From: Gracilibacillus halophilus YIM-C55.5
GTDB lineage: Bacteria > Bacillota > Bacilli > Bacillales > Amphibacillaceae
Direction of reading: 5' to 3'
Assembly: GCF_000359605.1 (NCBI RefSeq)
Contig: NZ_APML01000030.1
Span: forward strand, 1 to 53,251
DNA length: 53,251 bases
Part shown: one piece after another, positions 33,332 to 42,176 of the stretch
Layout of the letters: each line of letters begins with the position of its first letter
Numbering within the stretch: the stretch's first letter is position 1
Notes under the pieces: generated by a model
What the model was told of the DNA's origin: nothing
Databases searched by the model: none
The model's input: only the letters and a program-made list of their open reading frames with translations
Made by a program: the position numbers and the translations under genes

Positions 33332-34424
33332 TGGATCGTTTCACTCCTGAAATAATGAGTCGCCATACAAATAACAAGGGAATATAGATAACCATCACAA
33401 TGACACCGATTTTTGACATCACAGTAATGGAACGCTCAATAATTATAAAATTATCGATCAAAAAAATGCTCCCCATACCGAAAGTTGCTAAAATGAAGGC
33501 AATGTTTCGAAATGAGTGATTCGTCATCCGGTGCCATGTTTGGACAGTAGACCAAAAATACATACAACTCGTTGCAATAATAGAAAAGAAATGTAATGAA
33601 ATCCCTAAGTATTCAAATCGCTGAATAAATGGATAATCAATAATTTTCCATAAATGAAGGGTTGGCCAGGCTATTTTTTGAATTTGTGTTTCATTAAAAT
33701 AAACGAAAATCGAGATACAAGAAATGAAATAAACCAAAGTGGTAATAATGTTTCCCCATATGGCCCATTTCTTACTTCGTTGGAAATTTTTTATAAATGG
33801 TGCATACAGTAAAATCAATTCAATGCCTAAAAAACTGAACATCATCGGTTCAACCGCACGAATAATGTTCGATATCTCCGTATTCATCATGGGGAATAGG
33901 TTCTCCATATAACCGTTCGTAAATGCAGCATACTTAAATATGGCTAAAAAGAATGTGATGAACACACTAAAAAAAGCAAATCCAACAACAACTCGAAAGC
34001 CACCTAAAATAATATAAAGCATCAAGATATATATCACTAGTGTGAAGAACCAAATCGACAAATCAGGAAAAAACCAAATTTGAAATACTTCGATGTAAGA
34101 ACGTAAAATGGATACAGCCACGATAAAAAAATAACTTGCAAGAAGTATTGAGCATAAATTTCCGATCCATTTTCCGAATAACTGGTGATGGACATCAATG
34201 ATATCTTCCTCATTGTTACGAATGATTTGCCAAATCAACCAGATCACAATGGTAGTTAATATACCGGTCAAAATAATACTCATCCATGCGTCATAACCAG
34301 CAAGCTTTGCAATCTTACGCTCAAAACTTAATATTCCTTCACCGACTTGTGTGGCATGCAATATGTACAAAAGAAGAAAAGGTGAAACCATTTGCGTGAT
34401 ATCCGGTTTTTGATGTTGTTTCAT
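33318..34424 (-). CDS. Spore germination permease-like protein, GerB family
   Basis: A 368-residue protein with about ten helices of the amino-acid/polyamine permease-like GerB family (opening ITQMVSPFLLLYILHATQVGEGIL). In GerA-type receptors the B-subunit binds the germinant. The ligand specificity cannot be predicted from sequence here. It begins 7 bp after the A gene. Confidence 0.87.
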   Translation of the reverse strand: MKQHQKPDITQMVSPFLLLYILHATQVGEGILSFERKIAKLAGYDAWMSIILTGILTTIVIWLIWQIIRNNEEDIIDVHHQLFGKWIGNLCSILLASYFFIVAVSILRSYIEVFQIWFFPDLSIWFFTLVIYILMLYIILGGFRVVVGFAFFSVFITFFLAIFKYAAFTNGYMENLFPMMNTEISNIIRAVEPMMFSFLGIELILLYAPFIKNFQRSKKWAIWGNIITTLVYFISCISIFVYFNETQIQKIAWPTLHLWKIIDYPFIQRFEYLGISLHFFSIIATSCMYFWSTVQTWHRMTNHSFRNIAFILATFGMGSIFLIDNFIIIERSITVMSKIGVIVMVIYIPLLFVWRLIISGVKRSNENH

Positions 34425-34431
34425 CTTTGTC

Positions 34432-35922
34432 CTACTTTCTTTTATCTTTCGGTGGAATGGTTCGCTTCAAGTTCATTCGTTTCTTGTCATTAGGCGAGGT
34501 GAATATCGGGCGATTGCCTTGAAACTCAAATGGAAACCGAATGAAAGCATCTTTTAAATCACGCCAGCGAGGTGGGAAAAATGGTTCGGTAAAAGGTCTG
34601 CCAATGGAGGTTAGTCTTAGTAAATGACACATCGTAAACATCAAACCAACGATGACACCAACCATCCCCCACATTTGCGCAAAAATGATGAACGGAAAAC
34701 GTAACAAGCGGATCGTATTCCCGATTCGATAAATGGGTGTCGTAAACGAAGCTAGAGCAGCGAGTGCAACTAAAATTAATAACACATTACTCGTTAATCC
34801 TGCTTCAACTGCGGCCGTTCCAATAACAATACCACCAACGATACCAATGGTTTGTCCAATTTTTGTTGGTAACCGGGCTCCAGCTTCACGGAGTAATTCG
34901 ATCGTTAATTCTAAAATAATCACTTCGATAACGGGGGGAAAAGGAATATCTCGCCTTGACGAGATTAATGTTCCTAACAAATCGATAGGAACAATTTGAT
35001 AGTGATACGTTAAAACGGCTACGTACATGGGCGTAATGAGTACCGAAAATAATACGGCAAAAATTCGAATCAACCGAAAGGCGGTCGCAATATATGAATT
35101 TAAAAAATAATCTTCATAGGAGGCAAAGAACTCGACTAAGGTTGTCGGTGCACTAATGACGTGCGGGGAACCATCACAAATGATGGCAACTTTTCCTTCG
35201 ATTAAAGCACTGCTTATTCGGTCAGGTCGCTCGGTATCCATTAACTGTGGAAATGGTGATTGAGAATTGTCGGTTATCATTTGTGCAATAAATGAGCTAT
35301 CAATGATTTGATCATATTCAATATCTTTAATTCGTTGTTTGACTGTATCAACATTTTCTTTATTGGCAATCCCATCAATATAAACCACGGCTACTTTTGT
35401 TTTTGTCACTTTTCCTACTTCGATTGTTTTTACTTGTAGTTGAGGAAGTTTCACTCTACGACGAATAAGATTCACATTGGTTTGTAAATTTTCGATGAAA
35501 GCAAGTTTTGGCCCAATTACACTGAATTCAATTTCGGGTTGAGTAATATTTCGATCTGAATTAAACTTCGCTGGTATTAGCAATACTTGGTTTGTTCTTG
35601 TTCCGAGTGTAACACCAATATGACTGTCTAATAGTTTACTTTCAATCGTTTGAAGATCAGAAGTGATTTCTGTTTCATCAAAAGGTAACACATTCTTTAA
35701 CTCTTCCAATTTTTTAAATTTAATATTATTGGTATACGGAAGTAAGTGTGTCTGTAGTTTCTCGGTATCAATTAAAGAATGATAATAATAAACGCTAAGT
35801 TGTTGACTGTTCCCAAATTGTAAGGTTTGAAAATCATCGCTTTCTCGCATGACATTGATTAAGTCTTGAAAGGATTGGATCGATGGTGTGTGATTGTTTT
35901 GTTTACGCATTCGTCGCAACAT
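34432..35922 (-). CDS. Spore germination protein, GerA family A-subunit
   Basis: A protein of about 496 residues. It has a large N-terminal soluble region (about 1-250) ending in the conserved segment around GKVAIICDGSPHVISAPT, then five or six helices and a basic C-terminal tail. It is the oligomeric A-subunit of a GerA-type receptor, thought to act as the ion channel. ATG 35922 lies 11 bp from the GAGGAG ribosome site; an in-frame TTG at 35931 would be too close to it. It follows a sigma-G-type promoter. Confidence 0.87.
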   Translation of the reverse strand: MLRRMRKQNNHTPSIQSFQDLINVMRESDDFQTLQFGNSQQLSVYYYHSLIDTEKLQTHLLPYTNNIKFKKLEELKNVLPFDETEITSDLQTIESKLLDSHIGVTLGTRTNQVLLIPAKFNSDRNITQPEIEFSVIGPKLAFIENLQTNVNLIRRRVKLPQLQVKTIEVGKVTKTKVAVVYIDGIANKENVDTVKQRIKDIEYDQIIDSSFIAQMITDNSQSPFPQLMDTERPDRISSALIEGKVAIICDGSPHVISAPTTLVEFFASYEDYFLNSYIATAFRLIRIFAVLFSVLITPMYVAVLTYHYQIVPIDLLGTLISSRRDIPFPPVIEVIILELTIELLREAGARLPTKIGQTIGIVGGIVIGTAAVEAGLTSNVLLILVALAALASFTTPIYRIGNTIRLLRFPFIIFAQMWGMVGVIVGLMFTMCHLLRLTSIGRPFTEPFFPPRWRDLKDAFIRFPFEFQGNRPIFTSPNDKKRMNLKRTIPPKDKRK

Positions 35923-35964
35923 AGAAAACAAGACTCCTCAATATAGAATCACTTGACTGACTCC

Positions 35965-35994
35965 TAGTATGGATCAAAGAGAATAATCTATACA
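35965..35994 (-). promoter_or_regulatory. Sigma-G-type forespore promoter of the germination operon
   Basis: Read on the minus strand, TGTATA (35994-35989), a 17-bp spacer and CATACTA (35971-35965) match the sigma-G consensus (TGAATA, 17-18, CATACTA) almost completely, about 45 bp ahead of the A gene. Forespore expression is what germinant receptors need. Confidence 0.75.
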
Positions 35995-36119
35995 TCACGG
36001 CTCAGACTAGTTTTAAAGAATGGGTCATCCATTGTGGAACAGCATGTGAGTAAATGGTTGGCAAAAATGCTTGACGTTCGATATCATCAATTTAGAAGTA
36101 AAAAAGGAGTGCATGATCA

Positions 36120-37277
36120 ATGCAAATGGACCAAAATATTATTCAAACGGATCGACAACAACGTTTATATGAAAAAGCAGAAAGAGTAGCAGAAAAAATA
36201 AAACAACGGAGAAAGCAAGCGGATGAACAAGCAAAGTTACCTATAGAAAATTTAGCTGATCTTCGTGATGAGCAATATTTATCCTTAACCTTGCCAAAAG
36301 AATATAGTGGAGAAGCAGTAAGTCTATATGAAATGTTAGTCATGCAAGAAAAACTGGCAGAAGGTGATGGAGCCACAGCACTATCGATTGGCTGGCATCT
36401 TGGGGTTGTGAAAGAATTAAGCGAAGAAAAACTTTGGGAAGAAAAAATGTTTGATCAAATAGCAACTGAGATTGGAAATCAGCAGAAGCTGATTAATCGT
36501 GCAGCAACTGAACCAGCAACAGGAAGTCCGACAAGAGGTGGAATGCCAGAAACTACGGCTGTACGCCACGCTGATCATTATGTGATTAATGGGCGAAAGT
36601 CATTTACGACAATGGCAGAAGTGTTGGATTATTATGTGATTACAGCTACCATTGAAGATCGAAACGTCGTAGGTTCCTTTTTATTACCAAAAGAACTTGA
36701 GGGAATTAAAGTCGAGAAAACATGGGATACATTAGGCATGCGCGGTACGGGTAGTGATGATTTGATTTTGCAAGACGTACAAGTACCTGCTGAGAACTTA
36801 GTCGAAGTTGCTGATCAACCAAAGAAACCAGCTCCTAAAGGGTGGTTATTACATATTCCAGCATGTTATCTAGGTGTGGCAAAGGCAGCGAGAGATGATG
36901 TGATTGAATTTGCCAAAAACTTTCAGCCTAATAGTTTAAATCATCCTATTTCTGAAGTTGAACATGTGCGCCAAAAGATTGGTGAAATCGACTTAAAATT
37001 GATTCATGCTCGTTATTTTATGTATAGTATCGCAGAGAAATGGGATTTGTATCCAGAACAACGAAACCATCTAATGAACGAGCTAGCTACTGTGAAAATT
37101 GTGGCGACAAATAGTGCCAATGAAATTGTTGATCTAGCGATGCGTATCGTCGGTGGGCGAGGTTTATCTAAGACGATGCCTTTTGAACAATATTACCGTG
37201 ATGTTCGCGCTGGTCTCCATAATCCACCGATGGATGATATGGTGACACAAATGTTAGCTAAACATGCACTTTCGTGA
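36120..37277 (+). CDS. ydbM: Acyl-CoA dehydrogenase-like flavoprotein (YdbM-like)
   Basis: A 385-residue protein of the acyl-CoA dehydrogenase superfamily. The N-terminal helical domain is followed by the flavin-binding beta domain (PATGSPTRGG, INGRKSFTTMAEV, DTLGMRGTGSDDLIL) and the C-terminal helical domain ending IVGGRGLSKTMPFEQYYRDVRAGLHNPP. It most resembles B. subtilis YdbM. The group includes flavin-dependent monooxygenases acting on sulfur compounds as well as dehydrogenases, so the reaction is open. AAGGAGTG precedes ATG 36120. It is a single-gene unit after the germination promoter region and is followed by repeat array B. Confidence 0.75.
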   Translation: MQMDQNIIQTDRQQRLYEKAERVAEKIKQRRKQADEQAKLPIENLADLRDEQYLSLTLPKEYSGEAVSLYEMLVMQEKLAEGDGATALSIGWHLGVVKELSEEKLWEEKMFDQIATEIGNQQKLINRAATEPATGSPTRGGMPETTAVRHADHYVINGRKSFTTMAEVLDYYVITATIEDRNVVGSFLLPKELEGIKVEKTWDTLGMRGTGSDDLILQDVQVPAENLVEVADQPKKPAPKGWLLHIPACYLGVAKAARDDVIEFAKNFQPNSLNHPISEVEHVRQKIGEIDLKLIHARYFMYSIAEKWDLYPEQRNHLMNELATVKIVATNSANEIVDLAMRIVGGRGLSKTMPFEQYYRDVRAGLHNPPMDDMVTQMLAKHALS

Positions 37278-37284
37278 TAATAAT

Positions 37285-37506
37285 GCCTTTGCTTGGGAAA
37301 AATCAACTTATGCGTCAAACAGAAGGTATAGGAATGCTTATTTGCCTCGAATATGAATATATGCTTCAAACAGCAAATGCTAGACTAGTTGTTTGCCTCG
37401 AATATGAATATATGCGTCAAAAAAGGAATAGAAGAGCTTTTGTTTGCATTGAAAATCAATTTATCCTGCAAATCGATGATTGAAATGACTCTGTTTGCAG
37501 AATAAA
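37285..37506. repeat. 51-bp-period palindrome array, copy B
   Basis: Left arms of the TTTGC type recur at 37285, 37338, 37389, 37440 and 37491 (53, then 51, 51, 51 bp). Right arms are GTCAAA, TTCAAA or TGCAAA. The 3' end CTGTTTGCAGAATAAA is shared with copy C, so the element has a defined edge. The plus-strand frame from 37274 stays open through four units and would read a 17-residue repeat; the other two copies contain stops, so I do not call a gene. Confidence 0.85.
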
Positions 37507-37519
37507 CGAATAAAATACA

Positions 37520-38662
37520 CTAAGCATGTAATAGGCGTTTTTTTTCTATCACTTCTTGATAGGCTGTAAGTAATTCTTCACATCTATGTTGCCATCCGAG
37601 TAATTCGGTGTAGCGAACCGAGCGATCACTCAGTTGACTGAGCCATTCCGGGTGATGGAATAATTCAATGATCGCTCGTACATATTCTGTTGGCTTGCCC
37701 TTGGAACACAAAATACCGGTTAATCGATGTTGAATGAGATGTTTTACGCCGCCTGCATTAGCACCGATTACCGGTGTGCCACAAGCCAATGCTTCCAACA
37801 CCACATTGCCAAACGTCTCAGTTTCAGACGGAAATATCATAAGGTCACTGACGCTATAAACTTCAGCCAATTGATCATGAGGAAGAAAGCCTGTAAATGT
37901 AGCATGTGGTGGCGCATGTTTTTTTAGTAATGGCATATCAGGACCATCTCCTGCGATCAGCCAGTGAATGTCTTCTTGCCATTCTGTCGGTATATTTTGA
38001 AACAAATAGGCTAGAATGGTGGTATTTTTTTCAGGGGCTAAACGACCGGCATAGCATAGGACGAATTTTTCTTTAATTTGATATTTATTTCGAATAGGCT
38101 GCTTGTGATCATTAGGGTAAAATATGCTTTGGTCAATACCTCGTTTCCAAATTTTTAGATGATGAAATTGATGTTGCGATAACTCTTCCCATGTACTCTC
38201 AGATGGAACGAAAATCTTCTCCATTGATTGGTGAAACCATTCCATATAACGCCAAATAGGCTTAGATAACCAGGAAAGATGATAATAAGATAGATATTGA
38301 TCGAAATTCGTATGATAAGAAGCAATCATGGGTATATCGAAACGCTTCGCATAGAAAAGGCCTGTAATCCCAATTGTAAATGGGGTAGCGATATGGATGA
38401 TGTCAGGTTGAAAATTATGAAGGAGCTGGCGGATTTTTCTCATACTGGGTAGGGATAAACGACAATCGCGATATAACGGGAAGGGGAAACTGGACTGAGG
38501 ATAAATCGGTGGTTCGTGTTTTGATCGACCCATGGCAAACTTGGGCGTAATGACAATATATTGATGATCACTTGCATCTAGATAGCGTGTGAGTTGCGAT
38601 AAAGTTTGCGCAACACCATTGACTTCAGGAGTATACGTATCTGTAAAGAGAGCAATTTTCAC
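37520..38662 (-). CDS. Glycosyltransferase family 4 protein
   Basis: A GT-B fold glycosyltransferase of 380 residues. The N-terminal acceptor domain begins KIALFTDTYTPEVNGVAQTL. The C-terminal nucleotide-sugar domain has CYAGRLAPEKN and the ExxxxxGTPVIGANAGG motif (EALACGTPVIGANAGG). It resembles bacterial mannosyl- or glucosyltransferases that modify lipids or cell-wall polymers; donor and acceptor are not determined. GGAGTG selects GTG 38662; the open frame upstream to 38773 has no ribosome site. It stands alone, downstream of the crcB pair. Confidence 0.82.
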   Translation of the reverse strand: MKIALFTDTYTPEVNGVAQTLSQLTRYLDASDHQYIVITPKFAMGRSKHEPPIYPQSSFPFPLYRDCRLSLPSMRKIRQLLHNFQPDIIHIATPFTIGITGLFYAKRFDIPMIASYHTNFDQYLSYYHLSWLSKPIWRYMEWFHQSMEKIFVPSESTWEELSQHQFHHLKIWKRGIDQSIFYPNDHKQPIRNKYQIKEKFVLCYAGRLAPEKNTTILAYLFQNIPTEWQEDIHWLIAGDGPDMPLLKKHAPPHATFTGFLPHDQLAEVYSVSDLMIFPSETETFGNVVLEALACGTPVIGANAGGVKHLIQHRLTGILCSKGKPTEYVRAIIELFHHPEWLSQLSDRSVRYTELLGWQHRCEELLTAYQEVIEKKRLLHA

Positions 38663-38738
38663 ATGTGTCACTCCTTCGCTTGTTGTTAGTAAACTATATG
38701 ATAAGCGAAGGAAAACCAAAACGTAATCACTGTTAAAT

Positions 38739-39098
38739 TTATGTAAAAATAAATAGCATGAGACCAACAACAAACAAGCTTATGCCAATGGAAGTTCCTG
38801 CATAGATCAAAGCTACTTTCCACTTTCCTTTGTCAATGAATTCATATAATTCTAAGCTGAACGTTGAGAAGGTGGTAAATGCACCACAAAATCCAATGCC
38901 TAAAAAACTCCAGCCGAGCGTTGTTAGCCATTGGTGTTGATAAGCGATATAGACGATACTTAACATGATACTTCCTAGTACATTCACAACCCATGTACCA
39001 ATTGGAATCGCTCTTTCATTCGTATTCCATTGTAAACTTGCCCCATAACGAGCCATCGCGCCAATACATCCACCGATACAGACCATCACACTGTTCAT
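38739..39098 (-). CDS. crcB: Fluoride exporter CrcB/Fluc, subunit 1
   Basis: A 119-residue four-helix protein of the CrcB/Fluc family. The GGCIGAMARYG opening and the GFCGAFTTFSTFSLE motif line the fluoride pore. In Bacilli two unequal CrcB genes usually sit in tandem and may form heterodimers. ATG 39098 overlaps the stop of the upstream crcB (ATGA), so it is translationally coupled. The open frame continues upstream to 39347 in antisense to that gene and is not coding. Confidence 0.87.
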   Translation of the reverse strand: MNSVMVCIGGCIGAMARYGASLQWNTNERAIPIGTWVVNVLGSIMLSIVYIAYQHQWLTTLGWSFLGIGFCGAFTTFSTFSLELYEFIDKGKWKVALIYAGTSIGISLFVVGLMLFIFT

Positions 39099-39490
39099 GT
39101 TTCGTTTTCCTTTCTTCGAGCAATTTGGACACCTAACATAATCATGAGACTTGCGCCTAAGATGTGTAACAAGGTATAGAATAGCATTTTTATTACACTC
39201 TGTGATAAAAGCTGATTCCACTCCATCACCATAGTCGAAAAAGTCGTCAGCGATCCGATCATACCTGTTCCTAAAACAAAAAGCATCGATTTTGAAAATT
39301 TCTGCTGGATGGTTGGGTGAAAACGAATCAACGCCAACAGAAAACATCCGAATATGTTTGCCATCAATGTCGCAATTGGAAAAGGTATCACCGCTGTTAC
39401 TTCAGCAATTCTAAACCGTAAAAAAGATCCGATTGCCCCGCCAATACCGACGAGAATAAATGGATATAACGTTTGCTTCTTTATTGACAT
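39095..39490 (-). CDS. crcB: Fluoride exporter CrcB/Fluc, subunit 2
   Basis: A CrcB/Fluc protein of about 131 residues with [16 protein letters not shown] and [18 protein letters not shown], the latter carrying the conserved Phe and Ser/Thr track residues. It differs clearly from its downstream partner, as in other Bacillaceae crcB pairs. ATG 39490 lies inside the 3' end of the zur gene (10-base overlap); TTG 39499 is an alternative. I saw no fluoride riboswitch ahead of the operon. Confidence 0.85.
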   Translation of the reverse strand: MSIKKQTLYPFILVGIGGAIGSFLRFRIAEVTAVIPFPIATLMANIFGCFLLALIRFHPTIQQKFSKSMLFVLGTGMIGSLTTFSTMVMEWNQLLSQSVIKMLFYTLLHILGASLMIMLGVQIARRKENET

Positions 39491-39888
39491 GATGGACAAA
39501 ATCCGTAAATTTCGAATTTATGATCCTCAATTATAAATGGTTGTAATTCTTCGTGAAGCTGATCCATTGGGCAGTGATGGATTTCTTTTGTGACGCCACA
39601 ATTCTTACAGATGAAATGATGATGGTGGTGATGGTCACATTTGAGACGGAAATGCTTCTCACCATTCAATTCTGTTGATTCTAAAATATCTAATTCATGA
39701 AACAGGTGAAGGTTACGATAAATCGTGTCAAAGCTGATCCCTTTATAATCGGGTTCTAAATATTCCAACAAGTCCTTAGCTGTACAATAACGATTTTCAT
39801 CTGCAAAAAAATCGATCATGCGCTTTCGTTTGTCTGTGTATTTATATCCTTTTTCCTTCAACACGCGAAGTGCATCTTTTGCATTCAT
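39481..39888 (-). CDS. zur: Zinc uptake regulator Zur, Fur family
   Basis: A 135-residue Fur-family repressor: winged helix at about 1-80 ([16 protein letters not shown] is the recognition helix), then a dimerisation domain with a His run, CKNCG and a terminal CPSC, which form the structural zinc site. It resembles B. subtilis Zur, which represses zinc uptake genes. The adjacent relic of a znuB zinc permease gene supports the assignment over Fur or PerR. Its last bases overlap the crcB start. Confidence 0.82.
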   Translation of the reverse strand: MNAKDALRVLKEKGYKYTDKRKRMIDFFADENRYCTAKDLLEYLEPDYKGISFDTIYRNLHLFHELDILESTELNGEKHFRLKCDHHHHHHFICKNCGVTKEIHHCPMDQLHEELQPFIIEDHKFEIYGFCPSCQ

Positions 39889-39915
39889 ACTGCCACCCCA
39901 TTTATGAGTATGTGT

Positions 39916-40333
39916 TTATGTTTTCTTTAGGCGATGCCATCCATTTTTAACGAATGTAATGGTGAGTAAAATTAGAATAAGAAGAACAACAATCGTTCCA
40001 TCAGGCGGTATTTCTAAATAATAGCCTGAAATTAAGCCAAGAATAACAAAAGTTTCACCAAATATTATCGCATAAATAATGGTTTGTTTAAATCCTTTTG
40101 CTATTTGGATGCTGCTTGCAACTGGCAATGTCATCAGTGCTGAAACTAAAAGTACGCCAACAAGATGTTGCGATGACAAGTGCTGTGACAACAATAAATA
40201 AAAAGTGAATACGTTTAGCATGTATACCGGAAACAGATGCAGAATTATATGTGGATTTTAATGGAGATGAGCGGATGGAAGCGTCGAATAAAAATGCGAA
40301 AAACTTGCTATAAAATAGGTGTTTCCGATACAC
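39916..40333 (-). pseudogene. znuB: Relic of zinc permease gene znuB, truncated and frameshifted
   Basis: Two reading frames together cover the C-terminal half of a ZnuB/AdcB-type permease: VSGIHAKRIHFLFIVVTALVIATS in one frame (shortened here to its landmarks VSGIHAKR and ALVIATS), then GVLLVSALMTLPVASSI in another. About 8 bases are missing at the join near 40157. The N-terminal half and start codon are absent, and the region beyond 40300 has become the promoter zone of yusI. Neighbouring znuA and znuC are not present. This is true decay, unlike the single-base breaks elsewhere. Confidence 0.75.
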
Positions 40334-40334
40334 T
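40305..40334 (+). promoter_or_regulatory. Promoter of the yusI-like gene
   Basis: TTGCTA (40305-40310), an 18-bp spacer and TACACT (40329-40334) lie 33 bp ahead of the yusI start, within the decayed end of the znuB relic. Confidence 0.45.
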
Positions 40335-40366
40335 AAACATAATTCATGAGTAATGGAGGAAGATGT

Positions 40367-40723
40367 ATGGGACGAACATTTTATTGGTATCCTAAATGTG
40401 GAACGTGTCGAAAAGCAAAAGCATGGTTAGATGAGCACCAAATTTCTTATGAGCCAGTTCATCTTGTGGAACATCCACCAAGTAAAGAAGAGTTAAAACA
40501 AATTATTGATAAGAGTGGATTGCCAATAAAAAAGTTTTTCAATACGAGTGGCAAAAAGTACAGAGAACTAGGGTTGAAAGATCAGTTACCGCAATTATCT
40601 GATGATGAGAAATTGGATTATTTAGCTTCAGATGGGATGTTGATCAAACGGCCCATCACTGTAGATGACGAACATGTTACAGTTGGTTTTCATGAAAAAA
40701 CTTTTGAAGAAACGTGGAAGTAA
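40367..40723 (+). CDS. yusI: YusI-like ArsC/Spx family protein
   Basis: A 118-residue thioredoxin-fold protein of the ArsC/Spx/YusI family with CxxC at Cys11 and Cys14 (YPKCGTCRKA) and the KKFFNTSGKKYRELGLK and KRPITVDDEH segments. Arsenate reduction is the family's label, but YusI-type members near gcvH have no proven substrate. TGGAGGA selects ATG 40367. Gene order yusI-gcvH-yusF-yusE matches the B. subtilis yus cluster, supporting orthology. Confidence 0.85.
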   Translation: MGRTFYWYPKCGTCRKAKAWLDEHQISYEPVHLVEHPPSKEELKQIIDKSGLPIKKFFNTSGKKYRELGLKDQLPQLSDDEKLDYLASDGMLIKRPITVDDEHVTVGFHEKTFEETWK

Positions 40724-40769
40724 ACACAAGTAATACATAGTATCCAAGTTGAGTGGGAGGACGTAAATC

Positions 40770-41153
40770 ATGAGTATTCCAAATACACTATTATATTCAA
40801 ATGAACATGAGTGGGTGAAAAAAGAAGGCGATACGGTAACAATAGGAATTACGGAGCATGCGCAATCCGAGTTAGGTGATATTGTCTTTATTGAACTACC
40901 AGAAGTAGGTGATACGATTCAAGTGGACGAGCCGTTTGGAAGTGCAGAATCGGTCAAAACGGTATCCGAATTATATGCTCCGATCACTGGTAAAGTTGTA
41001 GATGTGAATCAAGAATTAATCGATAATCCAGAATACGTGAATGAATCTCCGTATGAAAAAGCGTGGATGATTGTAGTCGAACCATCAGATCAGAATCAAG
41101 TTGAGGCGTTAATGTCTGCAGATGAATATGATCAAATGATTCATGGAGAATAA
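40770..41153 (+). CDS. gcvH: Glycine cleavage system H protein
   Basis: A 127-residue lipoyl carrier protein with the lipoylation Lys63 in [16 protein letters not shown]. It shuttles the aminomethyl group in glycine cleavage, and in Bacilli it also serves as the first acceptor in lipoate assembly. GGGAGGA precedes the ATG. It lies 46 bp after yusI and is followed by a terminator. Confidence 0.95.
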   Translation: MSIPNTLLYSNEHEWVKKEGDTVTIGITEHAQSELGDIVFIELPEVGDTIQVDEPFGSAESVKTVSELYAPITGKVVDVNQELIDNPEYVNESPYEKAWMIVVEPSDQNQVEALMSADEYDQMIHGE

Positions 41154-41164
41154 AACATACATTG

Positions 41165-41205
41165 TAGCATTCGTACCTTATCTAAGTGCGAATGCTCTCT
41201 TTTTA
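41165..41205 (+). terminator. Terminator after gcvH
   Basis: AGCATTCG (41166-41173) pairs with CGAATGCT (41189-41196), followed by CTCTTTTTA. Confidence 0.75.
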
Positions 41206-41324
41206 GCCGAACGAATTCAATAATGGTAAGTCAAGTAAAGAGTTAACTGATGATAGCATATCCAGCGATTGAGCTCCCATAGAATGTGTAATATGAGATG
41301 AACAATAATGAAGTAGGTGAGCCC

Positions 41325-41675
41325 ATGTCAGTAGCGAGTGAAAAAGTGATTATTGTTGAAGGCCGTTCTGATAAAGAAAAGATCAAGAAGCTAATTGAAG
41401 AAGATGTTGAAATCATTTGTACAAATGGTACATTAGGAGTTGAACGATTAGAATATTTAATCGAAGACTTTGAACTTGATGATCGAGATGTATTCATTTT
41501 AGTCGATGAAGACAATGCGGGGAAAAAACTACGTAAACAGTTGTCCACAGAACTCCCGCATGCCGTTCATATTTATATTGACAAGGCGTTTCGTGAGGTT
41601 GCTGCAACGCCTGAATCGGAATTAGCAGTAGCGTTAGTAGCATCTCATATTTCAATTTATCCAAATTATTTATAA
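41325..41675 (+). CDS. yusF: YusF-like Toprim domain protein
   Basis: A 116-residue stand-alone Toprim domain. The glutamate motif KVIIVEGRSDKEKI and the later DVFILVDEDNAGKKL (DxD) give the metal-binding site used by primases, topoisomerases and RNase M5-type enzymes. This small form resembles B. subtilis YusF; nucleic-acid cleavage or phosphotransfer is plausible but unproven. AGGTGA selects ATG 41325. It is coupled to the thioredoxin gene 13 bp downstream. Confidence 0.82.
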   Translation: MSVASEKVIIVEGRSDKEKIKKLIEEDVEIICTNGTLGVERLEYLIEDFELDDRDVFILVDEDNAGKKLRKQLSTELPHAVHIYIDKAFREVAATPESELAVALVASHISIYPNYL

Positions 41676-41688
41676 ATAGGTGAGTGTC

Positions 41689-42012
41689 ATGGAAAAAATA
41701 ACAACAGAGAATTGGTCCACGATTCAACAACTAGATGAACCTTATGTTATCTTTGTTCATACGCCATTTTGCGCCACATGCCAACTTGCTGAAAAAATGC
41801 TTTATGTATTAGAGGAAACGGACAACCAATTGTCGTTTTATCGTATGGATGCTTCTTACTTCCCTTCTTTCATGGAAGACCAAGCCATTACGAGCGTACC
41901 AGCATTACTTCTAGTGGAAAAAAACCAAGTACAAAAGAGACTGTATGCTTTTGAGTCAGTCCCAAAAGTATATGAGACGCTGACGAACTGGAAACAAATT
42001 CAGAGTATTTAG
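41689..42012 (+). CDS. yusE: Thioredoxin-like protein YusE
   Basis: A 107-residue thioredoxin fold with active site Cys28 and Cys31 (HTPFCATCQLAEKML) and the cis-Pro in ITSVPALLLVE. The CATC centre differs from the CGPC of classic thioredoxins, so its redox potential and partners may differ. AGGTGAG precedes ATG 41689; the in-frame GTG at 41680 lies within that site. Confidence 0.85.
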   Translation: MEKITTENWSTIQQLDEPYVIFVHTPFCATCQLAEKMLYVLEETDNQLSFYRMDASYFPSFMEDQAITSVPALLLVEKNQVQKRLYAFESVPKVYETLTNWKQIQSI

Positions 42013-42116
42013 ATCGTAACTCGTGTATGTCGAGAAAAATGGCCGTGTCATACTGGTAACTTGAACATAATCATGCAATCTCTAGACATATCGTCTCTCA
42101 TTATGATGATTGATTA

Positions 42117-42146
42117 TTGAAGCATGGATTTGATGGATGATACAAT
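42117..42146 (+). promoter_or_regulatory. Promoter of the small gene at 42.2 kb
   Basis: TTGAAG (42117-42122), an 18-bp spacer and TACAAT (42141-42146), followed 18 bp later by the AAGAAGGGA ribosome site. This supports 42177-42362 as a real gene. Confidence 0.5.
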
Positions 42147-42176
42147 GAATCTGTCAATATAAAGAAGGGATGATTT

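Noticed and set aside
40201-40310. Plus-strand coding stretch opposite the znuB relic
   Set aside because: A protein-like reading appears, but it begins right after a stop with no start codon, and the minus strand clearly matches ZnuB.
39890-40340. Fluoride riboswitch upstream of the zur-crcB genes
   Set aside because: I could not find the conserved crcB-motif core; the region is accounted for by the znuB relic. A covariance-model search would settle it.
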